From JAXLYX01 sp046351215 (GTDB lineage Bacteria; Myxococcota_A; Polyangia; Polyangiales; Houyiibacteriaceae), in the NCBI GenBank assembly GCA_046351215.1, contig JAXLYX010000008.1:310001-374000 (forward strand): DNA of 64,000 nucleotides. The letters run 5' to 3'. Made by a program: the position numbers and the translations under genes. This document shows positions 7,414 to 15,625 of the stretch, piece after piece (the stretch's first letter is position 1; each line of letters begins with the position of its first letter). A model generated the notes under the pieces. It made no database searches. It was not told the origin of the DNA and saw only the letters and a list, made by a program, of their open reading frames with translations.

Positions 7414-8987
7414 TCCGCGATCACGATCCGGCGTTCGTGCATCGATTGCGGCGCGGGTGGAAGGCGGAGCTGCGTCGGTGGGGGCTCAGGGCGCGGTCGG
7501 CACGGCGAAGCGAACCGAGTCGTTCGATGGCGATCTCGGATCACCTCGTAATGCATGCGACCTTCGGGGTCACGAGCGCGGCCTCGTCGTGGGTGCTCCG
7601 ACCGTCGATCTCCGTTCGTGACCTCCCCACGATCGCTTTCCTCTACGCCTGCGTCGCGGGCGCCTACGTCGGGGTGCGAACGTATCGGCCCTCCGACCTC
7701 CGGACGTTCGTCTTCGCGGGCCTTCCGATCGCCGACGCGCAGCTCGTCGGCGCGCACCTCACGCGTCGCCTCCTGGAGGGGGCGTCGACCGCCGCGGCTC
7801 TCGTACCCATCGCGCTCGCGTGGCTCTTGCCGTCGTTCGGGCTCGTCGGCTCGATCGAGCCGTTGATGCTCTGCGTGTCGATCGGTCTCGCGTGGACCGG
7901 TGCCGTGGCCGCGACGGTCGCGGCGGCGAGGGCCAGACTCCTCGGCCGTACGGGGCTCGCGGCGATCGGGCCGCTCCTCGGTGTCGCGAGCGTCTGGCTC
8001 CTTCCGCGCGACGCACCGGTCGACCTTTCCCTCGCCCAGGTCTCCGCCGTCGGCGCGTCCGCGCTCGTCTCGGCGGCGACTGCGTGGAGGGTGCTCGAGG
8101 ACGTCGCATCCGTCGCCGTGCGCGAGCGGGAGGCCGCCCACGAGGCATGGCTCGCGCTTCGTCCGCAGGCCTCGTCCCCTCCGCGACGAATCCAGGAGCC
8201 ACGAGGCTTCCTCGGCTCGGGCTCGAGATGGGACGCGGACGGTGTGGTCGAGCGAATCGTGGATCGAGCGCTCGCGCCGGACTCGGCCGATACCCTGCGC
8301 TTGCTGTCCGGCGGCGCGCTCGGGGTCGGTCGTCGCCTGACCTGGGGAGTGTGTCTGATGGCCTCGGCGGCCGCGTCGTCGATGCTCGGCCGCTGGGGCT
8401 CCTTCGCCGCGGCCCTCGTGCTGTGCATGGCGCTCATCACGCGCCTCGTGGGTCCGATCTCGGGGCGTTGGTACCGACCCGAAGAGCGGGCGATGCGCTT
8501 CGCCGAGATCCAGGCCGGAACCCTGCCCGTCGATCCGGCCACCGCCCTCTCCGTCATGGTGCTCCGCGAGCTCGGCGTCGCGCTCCTGCTCGCGCCGTCT
8601 GTCGCGGTCGCCTGCTCCCTGTTCCTCGAACACGCGTTCGGCGGAGGTCCCAAGGGCGACCCCTCGGCTTGGACTCACGGGCTCCGAATCGCCTGGGCGA
8701 ATCTCGCACTGACGCCCCTCTTCCCGGTGCTGCGATGGCTCTCGGACCCGATCGGAGGGCTGATCCAGGATGGCGCCGGGTTCTTTCGCGGCGGGGGCGT
8801 GCTCTCCGCGTTGGCGCAGGTCGTCGCCGCGCTCGCGTCCTTCTTCGCGATCTTCGGGCTCGCCGTGCTCTTCGTCGTTCACCCCGATCCGCGCGTGACT
8901 CTCGCGGCCGGTCTCGGGAGCACGGTGCTCCCATCGACGATCGCCTACGCCACCGCGCAGGCATACCTCCGCGGCTTCCTGCGCTGA
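7410..8987 (+). CDS. ABC transporter membrane subunit (multi-pass)
   Basis: A 525-residue protein with about 10-12 hydrophobic helices in two blocks. The first block (residues about 60-230) includes TIAFLYACVAGAYVGV and AALVPIALAWLLPSFGLVG. A polar, Arg-rich loop follows (about 230-300), then the second block (about 320-520). I chose the GTG at 7410, overlapping the ATPase stop codon. There is no substrate-binding or periplasmic domain. It is the permease partner of the upstream ATPase. Confidence 0.8.
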   Translation: MIRDHDPAFVHRLRRGWKAELRRWGLRARSARRSEPSRSMAISDHLVMHATFGVTSAASSWVLRPSISVRDLPTIAFLYACVAGAYVGVRTYRPSDLRTFVFAGLPIADAQLVGAHLTRRLLEGASTAAALVPIALAWLLPSFGLVGSIEPLMLCVSIGLAWTGAVAATVAAARARLLGRTGLAAIGPLLGVASVWLLPRDAPVDLSLAQVSAVGASALVSAATAWRVLEDVASVAVREREAAHEAWLALRPQASSPPRRIQEPRGFLGSGSRWDADGVVERIVDRALAPDSADTLRLLSGGALGVGRRLTWGVCLMASAAASSMLGRWGSFAAALVLCMALITRLVGPISGRWYRPEERAMRFAEIQAGTLPVDPATALSVMVLRELGVALLLAPSVAVACSLFLEHAFGGGPKGDPSAWTHGLRIAWANLALTPLFPVLRWLSDPIGGLIQDGAGFFRGGGVLSALAQVVAALASFFAIFGLAVLFVVHPDPRVTLAAGLGSTVLPSTIAYATAQAYLRGFLR

Positions 8988-9017
8988 GCCCACCTCGGGC
9001 CCAGCGCAGCCTCCCGC

Positions 9018-9992
9018 TCAGCCCTTCGAGACCTCCGCGAGGTAGGCATCGAGCGCCTGGAACGTGCCGCTCCAGCCCTGCTCCATGTTCGAGTGGCTCT
9101 TCGCGAACATGCTCCGCTCGTTCTCGAGGGCGTTCAGCGGGCTCATCCGCATCGTGAGGCGCGTCTTGCCGCCGACGTCCTCGAAGGTCGCGGTGTTCAG
9201 CATCTCGAGCGGCCAGTCGGCGGCCATCGGATGGCGCGTGATGCCTTGGTTCGCGTCGGAGAACGACGTCACGGTCACGAGCCGCGACCCCGGCGTGACC
9301 TCGAGGAAGGTCCACTTGCCCCACATCGTGTTCCCGTCGGGCGTGGCCATGCCGTAGTGGAACGTGCCGCCGGGCCGCAGATCGATCTCGCACTTCACGA
9401 TCGACAGGCCCTTCGGCCCGAACCAGCGCGCGAGGTGCGTCGCGTCCGTGTGCACGCGGTAGACGAGCTCCGCCGGCGCGTCGAGCATGCGCGAGATCGT
9501 GAGGACCTCGGGATCGGTCTTCGCACCGTTCGCCTCCGACACCACGCCATCGAGGCGCGCGAGCGTGTCGCGCCCGCCCTGCTCGGCGCCGAACTTCTTC
9601 GTCGCTTCGCATTCCTCCGCCGAGGCGAAGCGCGCGCGCATCGTCACGAGCGTCCCGCGCCCGGCCTCGGCGAAGGTCACGAGGTTCTTGAAACGACGGG
9701 CGTCCGCCGCGTCCGAGCCATCGTCGTGGTCGTAGGCGAGCCGCTCGTTCGGCACGATCTCCGCATAGCGGATGCGGTTCGGCCAGTCGGTCCCGTCGGG
9801 GCCGTGCATCGTGAACCGCCACTCGCCGCCGACGCGCAGGTCGTGCGCGTGCGTCGTCGTGCGGAAGCCCTGGGGGCCCCACCAGCGCGAGACGTGCGTC
9901 GGGTCGGTGAACACGCGGTAGACGAGCTCGCGGGGCGCCTCGAGGAAGCGGGTGGTGACGATCTCGTTCGACTCGGCTCGCGTGGGGATCAT
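9018..9992 (-). CDS. Duplicated SRPBCC/AHSA1-domain protein
   Basis: A 324-residue cytoplasmic protein made of two tandem SRPBCC (Aha1-type, START-like) domains at about residues 9-150 and 170-320. The halves are clearly homologous: APRELVYRVFTDPTHVSRWW in the first corresponds to APAELVYRVHTDATHLARWF in the second, and each is followed by a G-P-x-G motif and a GG(E/T)(W/F) strand. Such domains bind hydrophobic ligands. The gene overlaps the upstream arsR by 4 bases (ATGA), the usual partner for this family. The ligand is unknown. Confidence 0.92.
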   Translation of the reverse strand: MIPTRAESNEIVTTRFLEAPRELVYRVFTDPTHVSRWWGPQGFRTTTHAHDLRVGGEWRFTMHGPDGTDWPNRIRYAEIVPNERLAYDHDDGSDAADARRFKNLVTFAEAGRGTLVTMRARFASAEECEATKKFGAEQGGRDTLARLDGVVSEANGAKTDPEVLTISRMLDAPAELVYRVHTDATHLARWFGPKGLSIVKCEIDLRPGGTFHYGMATPDGNTMWGKWTFLEVTPGSRLVTVTSFSDANQGITRHPMAADWPLEMLNTATFEDVGGKTRLTMRMSPLNALENERSMFAKSHSNMEQGWSGTFQALDAYLAEVSKG

Positions 9993-10438
9993 GGCTTCTT
10001 CTCCGTTCTCGTGGTGCGGGCACGCGAGACGCGATTCGCGTGGGGACGCGGGGTGCGCGCGCGCTTCTTCGGCGGCGCGGCGTGCGCCGGGACCTGCTCG
10101 GGGACGCTGCCGGCTCCGAGCTCGGCGAGGTAGTCCTCGAGTCGATCGAGGCTCCCTTCCCAGAACGCGGCGTAGGCCGCGATCCAATCCGTCGCCTCGC
10201 GGAGCGGTGCGGCCTCGAGCTTGCACGGCCTCCGCTGCGCGTCCCGGCTGCGCGAAACGAGGCCGGCGCGTTCGAGCACCTTCAGGTGCTTCGTGATCGC
10301 GGGCAGGCTCATGTCGAAGGGCTCGGCGAGCTCGGTCACGGTCGACTCGCCCTTCGCGAGCCTCGCGAGGATCGCGCGGCGGGTCGGATCCGCGAGGGCG
10401 GCGAAGGTGGCGCTGAGGGCGTCCGGGGCGGGGGTCAT
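9989..10438 (-). CDS. ArsR family transcriptional regulator
   Basis: A 149-residue winged-helix repressor. The core (residues about 8-95) contains LADPTRRAILARLAKGESTV and SLPAITKHLKVLERAGLV, the signature of ArsR regulators partnered with AHSA1 proteins. No metal-binding cysteine pair is present. The C-terminal 50 residues are basic and Pro/Ala-rich (KKRARTPRPHANR). It is coupled to the downstream duplicated AHSA1 gene and has a double palindrome just upstream of its start, which is probably its own operator. Confidence 0.93.
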   Translation of the reverse strand: MTPAPDALSATFAALADPTRRAILARLAKGESTVTELAEPFDMSLPAITKHLKVLERAGLVSRSRDAQRRPCKLEAAPLREATDWIAAYAAFWEGSLDRLEDYLAELGAGSVPEQVPAHAAPPKKRARTPRPHANRVSRARTTRTEKKP

Positions 10439-10442
10439 GGTA

Positions 10443-10470
10443 AACCGATTGGTTAGATAACCGATCGGTT
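10443..10470. promoter_or_regulatory. Paired ArsR-type operator
   Basis: Two 12-base boxes, AACCGATTGGTT (10443-10454) and the perfect palindrome AACCGATCGGTT (10459-10470), are spaced 16 bases apart, start to start, and end 4 bases upstream of the arsR start codon. The TTAGATAA between them is the only AT-rich stretch nearby and may be the -10 region. This arrangement fits autorepression. Confidence 0.6.
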
Positions 10471-10545
10471 TCTAAAGCGGCCCGCTCGGCACGTCAAGGG
10501 CCCCTTCCGCGGCCTCGGGGGCGATGCGAAGCTGATCGAGGGGCG

Positions 10546-11919
10546 ATGCCCGAGGCATCCCTCCCCTCGTCCGTTCCGATGATGCTCGCGCCCGACTCCG
10601 ATCGAGAGCCCACGCCGGCGCACTCCGTGTCCGGGGTGATCGTCGAAGCGGAGGTCGCCGCGCGCCTGCGGAAGACGCTCCTCGACCCTCCGCTCCTCCT
10701 CTCGATCCCCGACGAGATGGAGGTGGCATATCGGCGCCACCGCTTCCGCGACCTTCGTCGCTACATCCGGATCGGCGCTCCCGCGCTCGTCGTCCTCGTC
10801 GTCGGTCTCTCGGCCCTGCAGCTCGGCTTCTTCGGTGGAGAGCTCGCGGCCAAGGACACACGGCTCTGGACCCTGGGCACGGGGATCGTCGCGACCCTGC
10901 TCGTCCTGGCCGGCGCGGGGGTGCACCTCCGTGCCGTCCTCCGGCGCTACGAGCTCATCGCGAGCTTCGTCGGCAGCCTCGTCCTGATGAAGCTCGCCCT
11001 CTTCCCGCAGATCCTCGCCGACTCGAGCGCCGCGCGGATCGAGAGCTATTTCTGCATGCTCTCGGTCTTCATCGTCGGCGTGGCGCTCCGCTTCCGGCTC
11101 GTGATCACGGCCGCGACCTTGCTCGGCACCGGGACGCTCGCGCTGCTCTTCATCGTGCTCTTCGCGCCGCATCCGGACCTGCGCGCGTTCACCTACTACT
11201 TCGGCTCGTCGACGCTGGTCGCCCTCTTCGTGGCCTGGCAGCTCGAGGAGAAGGAGAAGGTCGCGTTCCTCCAGCAGGTCGTGATCGACCACGACGCGCG
11301 CACGCTCGAGTCGATGAACCACGAGCTCCTGCGCCTCGCGCGTCACGACGCCCTGTCCGGGCTCGCGAACCGCCGCGAGCTCGAGCGTCGCCTCGGGATC
11401 GAGTGGGAGCGCCTCCGTCGCGACGGCAAGCCCCTCGCCGTCGTCTTCGCCGACATCGATTGGTTCAAGGCCTACAACGACGCGTATGGCCACGCCGCCG
11501 GCGACGAATGCCTCGTCCGCGTCGCGTCCACGCTCCGCGCCTGCCTGCTCCGTCCGGCCGACTTCGCCGCGCGCTACGGCGGCGAGGAATTCGTCCTCGT
11601 GCTCCCCGACACCGATCTCGCCGGCGCCCTCGACGTCGCCCGTCGCGCGCTCGCCGCCGTCGACGCGCTCGCGATCCCGCACGTCGGCTCGAAGAGCGCG
11701 CCGCACGTCACGCTCAGCCTCGGCGTCGCCTCCGTCGTTCCCGACGACGCGCCCACGGCCGATCGCCTGCTCGATCGCGCCGATCGCGCCCTCTACGCGG
11801 CGAAGCGGGCCGGTCGCCACGACGTCTCGGTCGCCGGGGGCGAGTCCGAGCGTCCGGGCGCCCGGGAGTCGGTGCCGCCCGCCCGGCCCTCGTTCCGGCC
11901 GCATTCCGGCGCCGACTGA
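10546..11919 (+). CDS. Membrane diguanylate cyclase (GGDEF)
   Basis: A 457-residue protein that should make cyclic di-GMP from two GTP. About six membrane helices occupy residues 75-235 without a recognised sensor domain. A short coiled linker (residues 240-275) leads to the GGDEF domain (about 280-435). The active site reads GGEEF at 345-349. The inhibitory I-site RxxD is present as RPAD at 336-339, exactly five residues before it, so product inhibition is expected. The tail is Ser/Pro-rich. It is divergent from arsR. Confidence 0.93.
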   Translation: MPEASLPSSVPMMLAPDSDREPTPAHSVSGVIVEAEVAARLRKTLLDPPLLLSIPDEMEVAYRRHRFRDLRRYIRIGAPALVVLVVGLSALQLGFFGGELAAKDTRLWTLGTGIVATLLVLAGAGVHLRAVLRRYELIASFVGSLVLMKLALFPQILADSSAARIESYFCMLSVFIVGVALRFRLVITAATLLGTGTLALLFIVLFAPHPDLRAFTYYFGSSTLVALFVAWQLEEKEKVAFLQQVVIDHDARTLESMNHELLRLARHDALSGLANRRELERRLGIEWERLRRDGKPLAVVFADIDWFKAYNDAYGHAAGDECLVRVASTLRACLLRPADFAARYGGEEFVLVLPDTDLAGALDVARRALAAVDALAIPHVGSKSAPHVTLSLGVASVVPDDAPTADRLLDRADRALYAAKRAGRHDVSVAGGESERPGARESVPPARPSFRPHSGAD

Positions 11920-11959
11920 CCCACGGCTCCCTGGGCCTCGGGCCTCGGGTCTTGCCAAA

Positions 11960-11979
11960 ACGAACGGTCGTGCTATTTT
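11960..11979 (-). promoter_or_regulatory. TetR operator copy 1
   Basis: Read on the minus strand this is AAAATAGCACGACCGTTCGT. It lies 6 bases before the tetR start codon, overlaps a TATTTT that may be the -10 box, and matches the site at 12634-12653 at 19 of 20 positions. Confidence 0.65.
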
Positions 11980-11985
11980 GAGGTC

Positions 11986-12585
11986 ATGAGCAAGGGCCAG
12001 GATACCCGCGAGCGCATCGTCGACCACGCCTTCCACCGGGCGAGCGTCGTCGGCCTCGAGGGCCTCTCGCTCGGGGAGCTGGCGGCCGAGCTCGAGCTGT
12101 CGAAGAGCGGTCTCTTCGCCCATTTCCGCGCCAAGGAGGCCCTCCAGCGCGCGGTGATCGAGCATGCCGCCGAGCGCTTCGTCGCCCGGGTCGTCACCCC
12201 GGCCCTGTCCGCGAAGCGGGGCGAGCCACGCCTCCGCGCCCTCGTCGACCGATGGCTCGCGTGGGGCCTCGAGAACGAGGCCCACGGGTGCTTCTTCGTC
12301 GGCGCGGCGACCGAGCTCGACGATCGACCCGGTCCCCTGCGGGACGCGCTCGCCGCCACCCAGCGCGACTGGTTCGACACCCTCGCGAACGCCGCCCGGA
12401 TCGCCCAGAGCGAGGGCCATTTCCGAACGGATCGCGAGCCCGAGCAGATCGCCTTCGAGCTCTTCGCGCTCATGCTCGGCGCCCACCACCACGGCCGGCT
12501 GCTCCGCGATCGGAGCTCCCTCGACCGCGCCCGCAAGGCCGTCGACCGCATCTTCGACGACGCACGACGTCCGGCTTCGTCCTGA
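11986..12585 (+). CDS. TetR/AcrR family transcriptional regulator
   Basis: A 199-residue regulator. The N-terminal helix-turn-helix (residues about 8-55) contains LSLGELAAELELSKSGLFAH and then FRAKEAL, with SKSGLFAHF in the recognition-helix position. The C-terminal ligand domain ends with HHHGRLLRDRSS. A 20-base operator-like sequence lies directly upstream, and a near-identical copy sits within the 5' end of the alpha/beta hydrolase gene 30 bases downstream. The two genes therefore probably form a small autoregulated unit. The ligand may be a hydrolase substrate or product. Confidence 0.92.
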   Translation: MSKGQDTRERIVDHAFHRASVVGLEGLSLGELAAELELSKSGLFAHFRAKEALQRAVIEHAAERFVARVVTPALSAKRGEPRLRALVDRWLAWGLENEAHGCFFVGAATELDDRPGPLRDALAATQRDWFDTLANAARIAQSEGHFRTDREPEQIAFELFALMLGAHHHGRLLRDRSSLDRARKAVDRIFDDARRPASS

Positions 12586-12614
12586 GCCCCCGGCTTCCTC
12601 GAAAGGAGATCGCC

Positions 12615-13547
12615 ATGGTCCGCATCGCATCTGAAAATAGCACGAGCGTTCGTGCGAGAATCGCCGCCGCCGTCACCGCCGCGCGCCTCGTCGCCCCGGC
12701 CCTCCCAGGCGTCGCGATCGGGCTCGCGCTCCACGTCTTCACGAGCCCGCGCCGTCACGAGGCGCCCGCCCGCGAGCGCGAGCTCGAGGCGAAGGGGGAG
12801 AGCCTCCGCCTCGGCGGCGGCCGCATCGCCGCGCGCCGCTTCGGCGAGGGAGCGCCGGTCGTGCTGATGCATGGCTGGGAGGGGAGGGGCCTGCAGCTCG
12901 GGGCCTTCGTCACGCCGCTCGTCGAGCGGGGGTTCTCCGTGATCGCGCCCGACGCGCCGGGCCACGGCGACTCCGCGGGCGCGCGAGCGACGCTCCGCGA
13001 CTTCGCGGACACGCTCCACGCCGTGCAGGAACGCGTCGGGCCGCTCGCCGGGCTCGTCGCGCATTCGTTCGGCGGGGCGGCCGCGACCCTCGCGATGACC
13101 GAGGGCCTCCGCGTGGAAGCGGCGGTCTTCGTAGGCTCGCCTTCCTCGATGACGGCCCGCGTCCGGGAGTTCCTCGCGCTCGTGGGCCTTCCCGAAGCGC
13201 TCGCGCCGCTCCTCGAGGATCGCGTCGGAGAGGTCGTCGGCAAGCATCCACGCGACGTGGAGGTCCGCACGATGGGAGCCGAGATCGCCACGCCGCTCCT
13301 CGTCGTGCACGACGAGGAGGACCGCGAGGTCTCCTTCGCCTGCGCCACGGACTACCTCGAGGCCTTCCCCGATGCGCGTCTCGTCGCGACGCGTGGGCTC
13401 GGCCATCGGCGCATCCTCCGCGACCCGGACGTGGTCGCCCGGGCGGCCGATTTCGTCGCGGCGAGGGCCGGCGCGGGGCGCCGCTCGGCGGTCGACCCGT
13501 GGCTCGACGCCGCCCTCGGGGACCGGGTCCTCTTCGAGGTCGCTTGA
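12615..13547 (+). CDS. Alpha/beta hydrolase
   Basis: A 310-residue esterase/lipase-type enzyme. The oxyanion strand is VVLMHGWEGRG (about residue 80), the nucleophile elbow is AHSFGG (about 147-152, Ser nucleophile), and VVHDEEDREV and GLGHRRIL supply the likely Asp and His. A hydrophobic N-terminal segment (about residues 15-40) may anchor it to the membrane. The start is firm: AAGGAG lies 7 bases before the ATG, and there is no later in-frame start before the catalytic core. Codons 7-13 coincide with a copy of the operator of the upstream TetR gene. The substrate is unknown. Confidence 0.9.
   Translation: MVRIASENSTSVRARIAAAVTAARLVAPALPGVAIGLALHVFTSPRRHEAPARERELEAKGESLRLGGGRIAARRFGEGAPVVLMHGWEGRGLQLGAFVTPLVERGFSVIAPDAPGHGDSAGARATLRDFADTLHAVQERVGPLAGLVAHSFGGAAATLAMTEGLRVEAAVFVGSPSSMTARVREFLALVGLPEALAPLLEDRVGEVVGKHPRDVEVRTMGAEIATPLLVVHDEEDREVSFACATDYLEAFPDARLVATRGLGHRRILRDPDVVARAADFVAARAGAGRRSAVDPWLDAALGDRVLFEVA
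12634..12655 (+). promoter_or_regulatory. TetR operator copy 2, inside hydrolase coding region
   Basis: AAAATAGCACGAGCGTTCGT at 12634-12653 extends into a symmetric element GCACGA-N4-TCGTGC (12640-12655). It lies 19 bases inside the hydrolase reading frame, inverted relative to the copy before tetR. Binding here could block elongation or a promoter in the 12586-12614 gap. Confidence 0.6.
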
Positions 13548-13562
13548 GCTCCGGCTCGCCGC

Positions 13563-14012
13563 TCAGGGCGGGGTCGTGACCTGCGGCGAGCCGTCCGGCG
13601 CGAACGTGCCCTCGACGATCGTCCCTCCGCCCTCGGTGCGGTACTGACCGTCGCGGAGCACCTGGCGCCCCTCGGTGGTCAGGGAGAACGTCCCGGCCCA
13701 CCCCTGCTCGTCGATGTTCGTGGCGGAGAGATCGAGCGTCGCTTCGCCGCGCGAGCCCCTGACCTGCGTCTCGAGTCGGACGTAGTCCCGACCGCGGAAC
13801 TTCGCGTTCGCGAAGTCGCGCTCGAAGATCCGGGCGACGGCGAGCGAGACCGAGACGTTCGAGCCGAGGGCGGCCGAGACACGGGGATCCGACTCGACGA
13901 ACGAGACGGTCTTCTCCACGGGCGGAGCGCTGACCTGGTATTCGTACTGAGCCGGGCAGCCCGTCGTCGCGACGAGGAGCAGGACGAGGGCGAGGGGGGC
14001 GAGCGCACGCAT
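13563..14012 (-). CDS. Coa1-like lipoprotein
   Basis: A 149-residue exported protein. A signal peptide (MRALAPLALVLLLVATTGC) carries a lipobox cysteine at about residue 19. The mature part has the layout of bacterial Coa1-family proteins: VESDPRVSAALGSNVSV, then GRDYVRLETQVRGSRGEATL, then a WAGTFSL strand. In eukaryotes Coa1 helps assemble cytochrome oxidase, but the bacterial homologues are not characterised, so a role with the oxidase subunit II ten kilobases away is only a possibility. Confidence 0.72.
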   Translation of the reverse strand: MRALAPLALVLLLVATTGCPAQYEYQVSAPPVEKTVSFVESDPRVSAALGSNVSVSLAVARIFERDFANAKFRGRDYVRLETQVRGSRGEATLDLSATNIDEQGWAGTFSLTTEGRQVLRDGQYRTEGGGTIVEGTFAPDGSPQVTTPP

Positions 14013-14063
14013 GCGCGCGAGCCTACCACCGCACGGCAGGTCCGAGAGGTCGGACGCGAGGGC

Positions 14064-14549
14064 TCAGAAGTGGAAGTCGAAGGTCTTGTGGACCTCCGGC
14101 GTCGCGTCGACGGACCAGAGCCACTTCGTGCCGTGGACGTGGACGCGGAGCGTGGCCACCGTCGCGTGGAGCTGGGTCGAGCGCGTCGTCACGATCGGGC
14201 GTCCGTCGAACGTCTCGCCCTCGTAGCGCTGCACCTGACCTTCACCGAGCTGGCCCGCGACGCGCCGGGCCGCCTCGCTCGCGGGGCCTGCGCCGGCCGA
14301 GCCCATCTCCGCCGTCGAGAACGAGACCTCGCTCGCCTCGAGCTCGTGGGTGACCGCAAGCGCGGCGACGCGCGACCGGACCATCGCCTCGTCCGGCATG
14401 CCCGTCGGAGTCTCCGAGGCCCGGAGCACCTCGTGCCGCATGCCCTCGGTGAACGCCGTCACGCGGGCGTCGAGCTCGAACTTCGCCTTGGCCCAGGCGA
14501 GCAGCCCGAGCACGGCGACGACCAGGATCACGGGCACGCTGCGACTCAT
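14064..14549 (-). CDS. Hypothetical single-span membrane protein
   Basis: A 161-residue protein with one N-terminal hydrophobic segment (VPVILVVAVLGLLAWAKAKF) and a polar exterior domain ending in EVHKTFDFHF. I recognise no family. The ATG overlaps the stop of the upstream 359-residue membrane gene by 4 bases, so it is the third gene of a coupled operon (16308 to 14064). Confidence 0.75.
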   Translation of the reverse strand: MSRSVPVILVVAVLGLLAWAKAKFELDARVTAFTEGMRHEVLRASETPTGMPDEAMVRSRVAALAVTHELEASEVSFSTAEMGSAGAGPASEAARRVAGQLGEGQVQRYEGETFDGRPIVTTRSTQLHATVATLRVHVHGTKWLWSVDATPEVHKTFDFHF

Positions 14550-15625
14550 GTGGGAAGGGTATCGCGTCCGCCGGCCCCTCGTCCCGTCGCGACGGACGCG
14601 TCCGCGAGGACGTCCCGTTTCCGTACCGACCAGAGGAAGCCGTCGTACCAGAAGTGCAGGAGCGAGACGACGAGGGTGAGCGCCCAGGGCCCTCCGCGCG
14701 GTGGGACGAGCTCGGCCCACGTCCCGTACGCGAAGACGGCCACGAGATAGAGGGCGAGCGCGCGTGCGACGGGGAGGCGCTCGGCCGTGGCCCGCGCCGT
14801 GGGGCGCGCGTCGGTCACCCAGATCAACGCGAGGTACTGGATCGCGTGGAAGAGGTTCATGACGAGGAAGGCGACGCCGAAGGGGTCGAAGGTCCAGGTC
14901 GCGATCGACACGAGGCCCGTCGACGCGACGAGGAAGACCTTCGGCCACGCGACGACGTGCCCGCGTGCGTGGAGGCGGGCGTAGGCGAGCACGTAGAGGG
15001 CGACGAAGGCGAGCCCGCCGAGGAGCGTCGCCCGCGCGAGCGTGGCCGCGTGCGAGTCGATCGCGGCCGGGAGATCCGCGAGGGCGTGGAGGCCGACCTC
15101 GTCGAAGGACTCGAGCACGGAGAGGTGCTCGAAGAGCGTGGCTCCGCCGAGGATCGGCCCCGCGTAGAGCAGCTGGTTCAGGACGAAGTCGAGGCGCCTC
15201 CCTTCGTCGGGGGGATTGCCGGCGCGCTGATCGTAGAGGCGCGCGAAGCCGAAGGTCTGCGCGCCCGAGTGGTAGACGTCCCAGAACGCGGCGACGACGG
15301 TCGCCGTGATCGCGACGACGCGCGAGCTCGCGATCGCCGCGAAGAGCAGCGGCGGCACGACGAGGAAGCGCACGGGGAAGGCCCGGAGGCGTGTGCGGTC
15401 GCCGTGGCTCCGTAGGAAGACCGCCGCGAGGTGCGCATGGATGAAGACGCCCACGACGAGCGTCGCGAGGTGGGTCTCGCGGCCCGCGATCGAGAGCGGC
15501 GCGTCGACGAGCGAGGTCGAGGAGACGAGCGCACCGAGCCCGAGACAGACGAGCGGCGGAGACAGGAAGAAGAGCCAGTCGTAGAGCGGGCCGACGACGT
15601 AGGCCGACGCGGGCGTGCGACTCAC
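14546..15625 (-). CDS. Multi-pass membrane protein of unknown function
   Basis: A 359-residue protein with about nine to ten predicted helices. Notable polar residues sit inside hydrophobic surroundings: VFIHAHLAAVFLRSHGD, AAFWDVYHSGAQTFGFARLY, NLFHAIQYLALIWV and LLHFWYDGFLWSVRKRD. The recurring His/Trp/Tyr positions resemble metal- or heme-binding membrane enzymes (for example Brp/Blh-like carotenoid dioxygenases), but I cannot assign one. The start is a GTG overlapping the upstream stop codon by 4 bases. It is coupled to both neighbours. Confidence 0.78.
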   Translation of the reverse strand: MSRTPASAYVVGPLYDWLFFLSPPLVCLGLGALVSSTSLVDAPLSIAGRETHLATLVVGVFIHAHLAAVFLRSHGDRTRLRAFPVRFLVVPPLLFAAIASSRVVAITATVVAAFWDVYHSGAQTFGFARLYDQRAGNPPDEGRRLDFVLNQLLYAGPILGGATLFEHLSVLESFDEVGLHALADLPAAIDSHAATLARATLLGGLAFVALYVLAYARLHARGHVVAWPKVFLVASTGLVSIATWTFDPFGVAFLVMNLFHAIQYLALIWVTDARPTARATAERLPVARALALYLVAVFAYGTWAELVPPRGGPWALTLVVSLLHFWYDGFLWSVRKRDVLADASVATGRGAGGRDTLPT

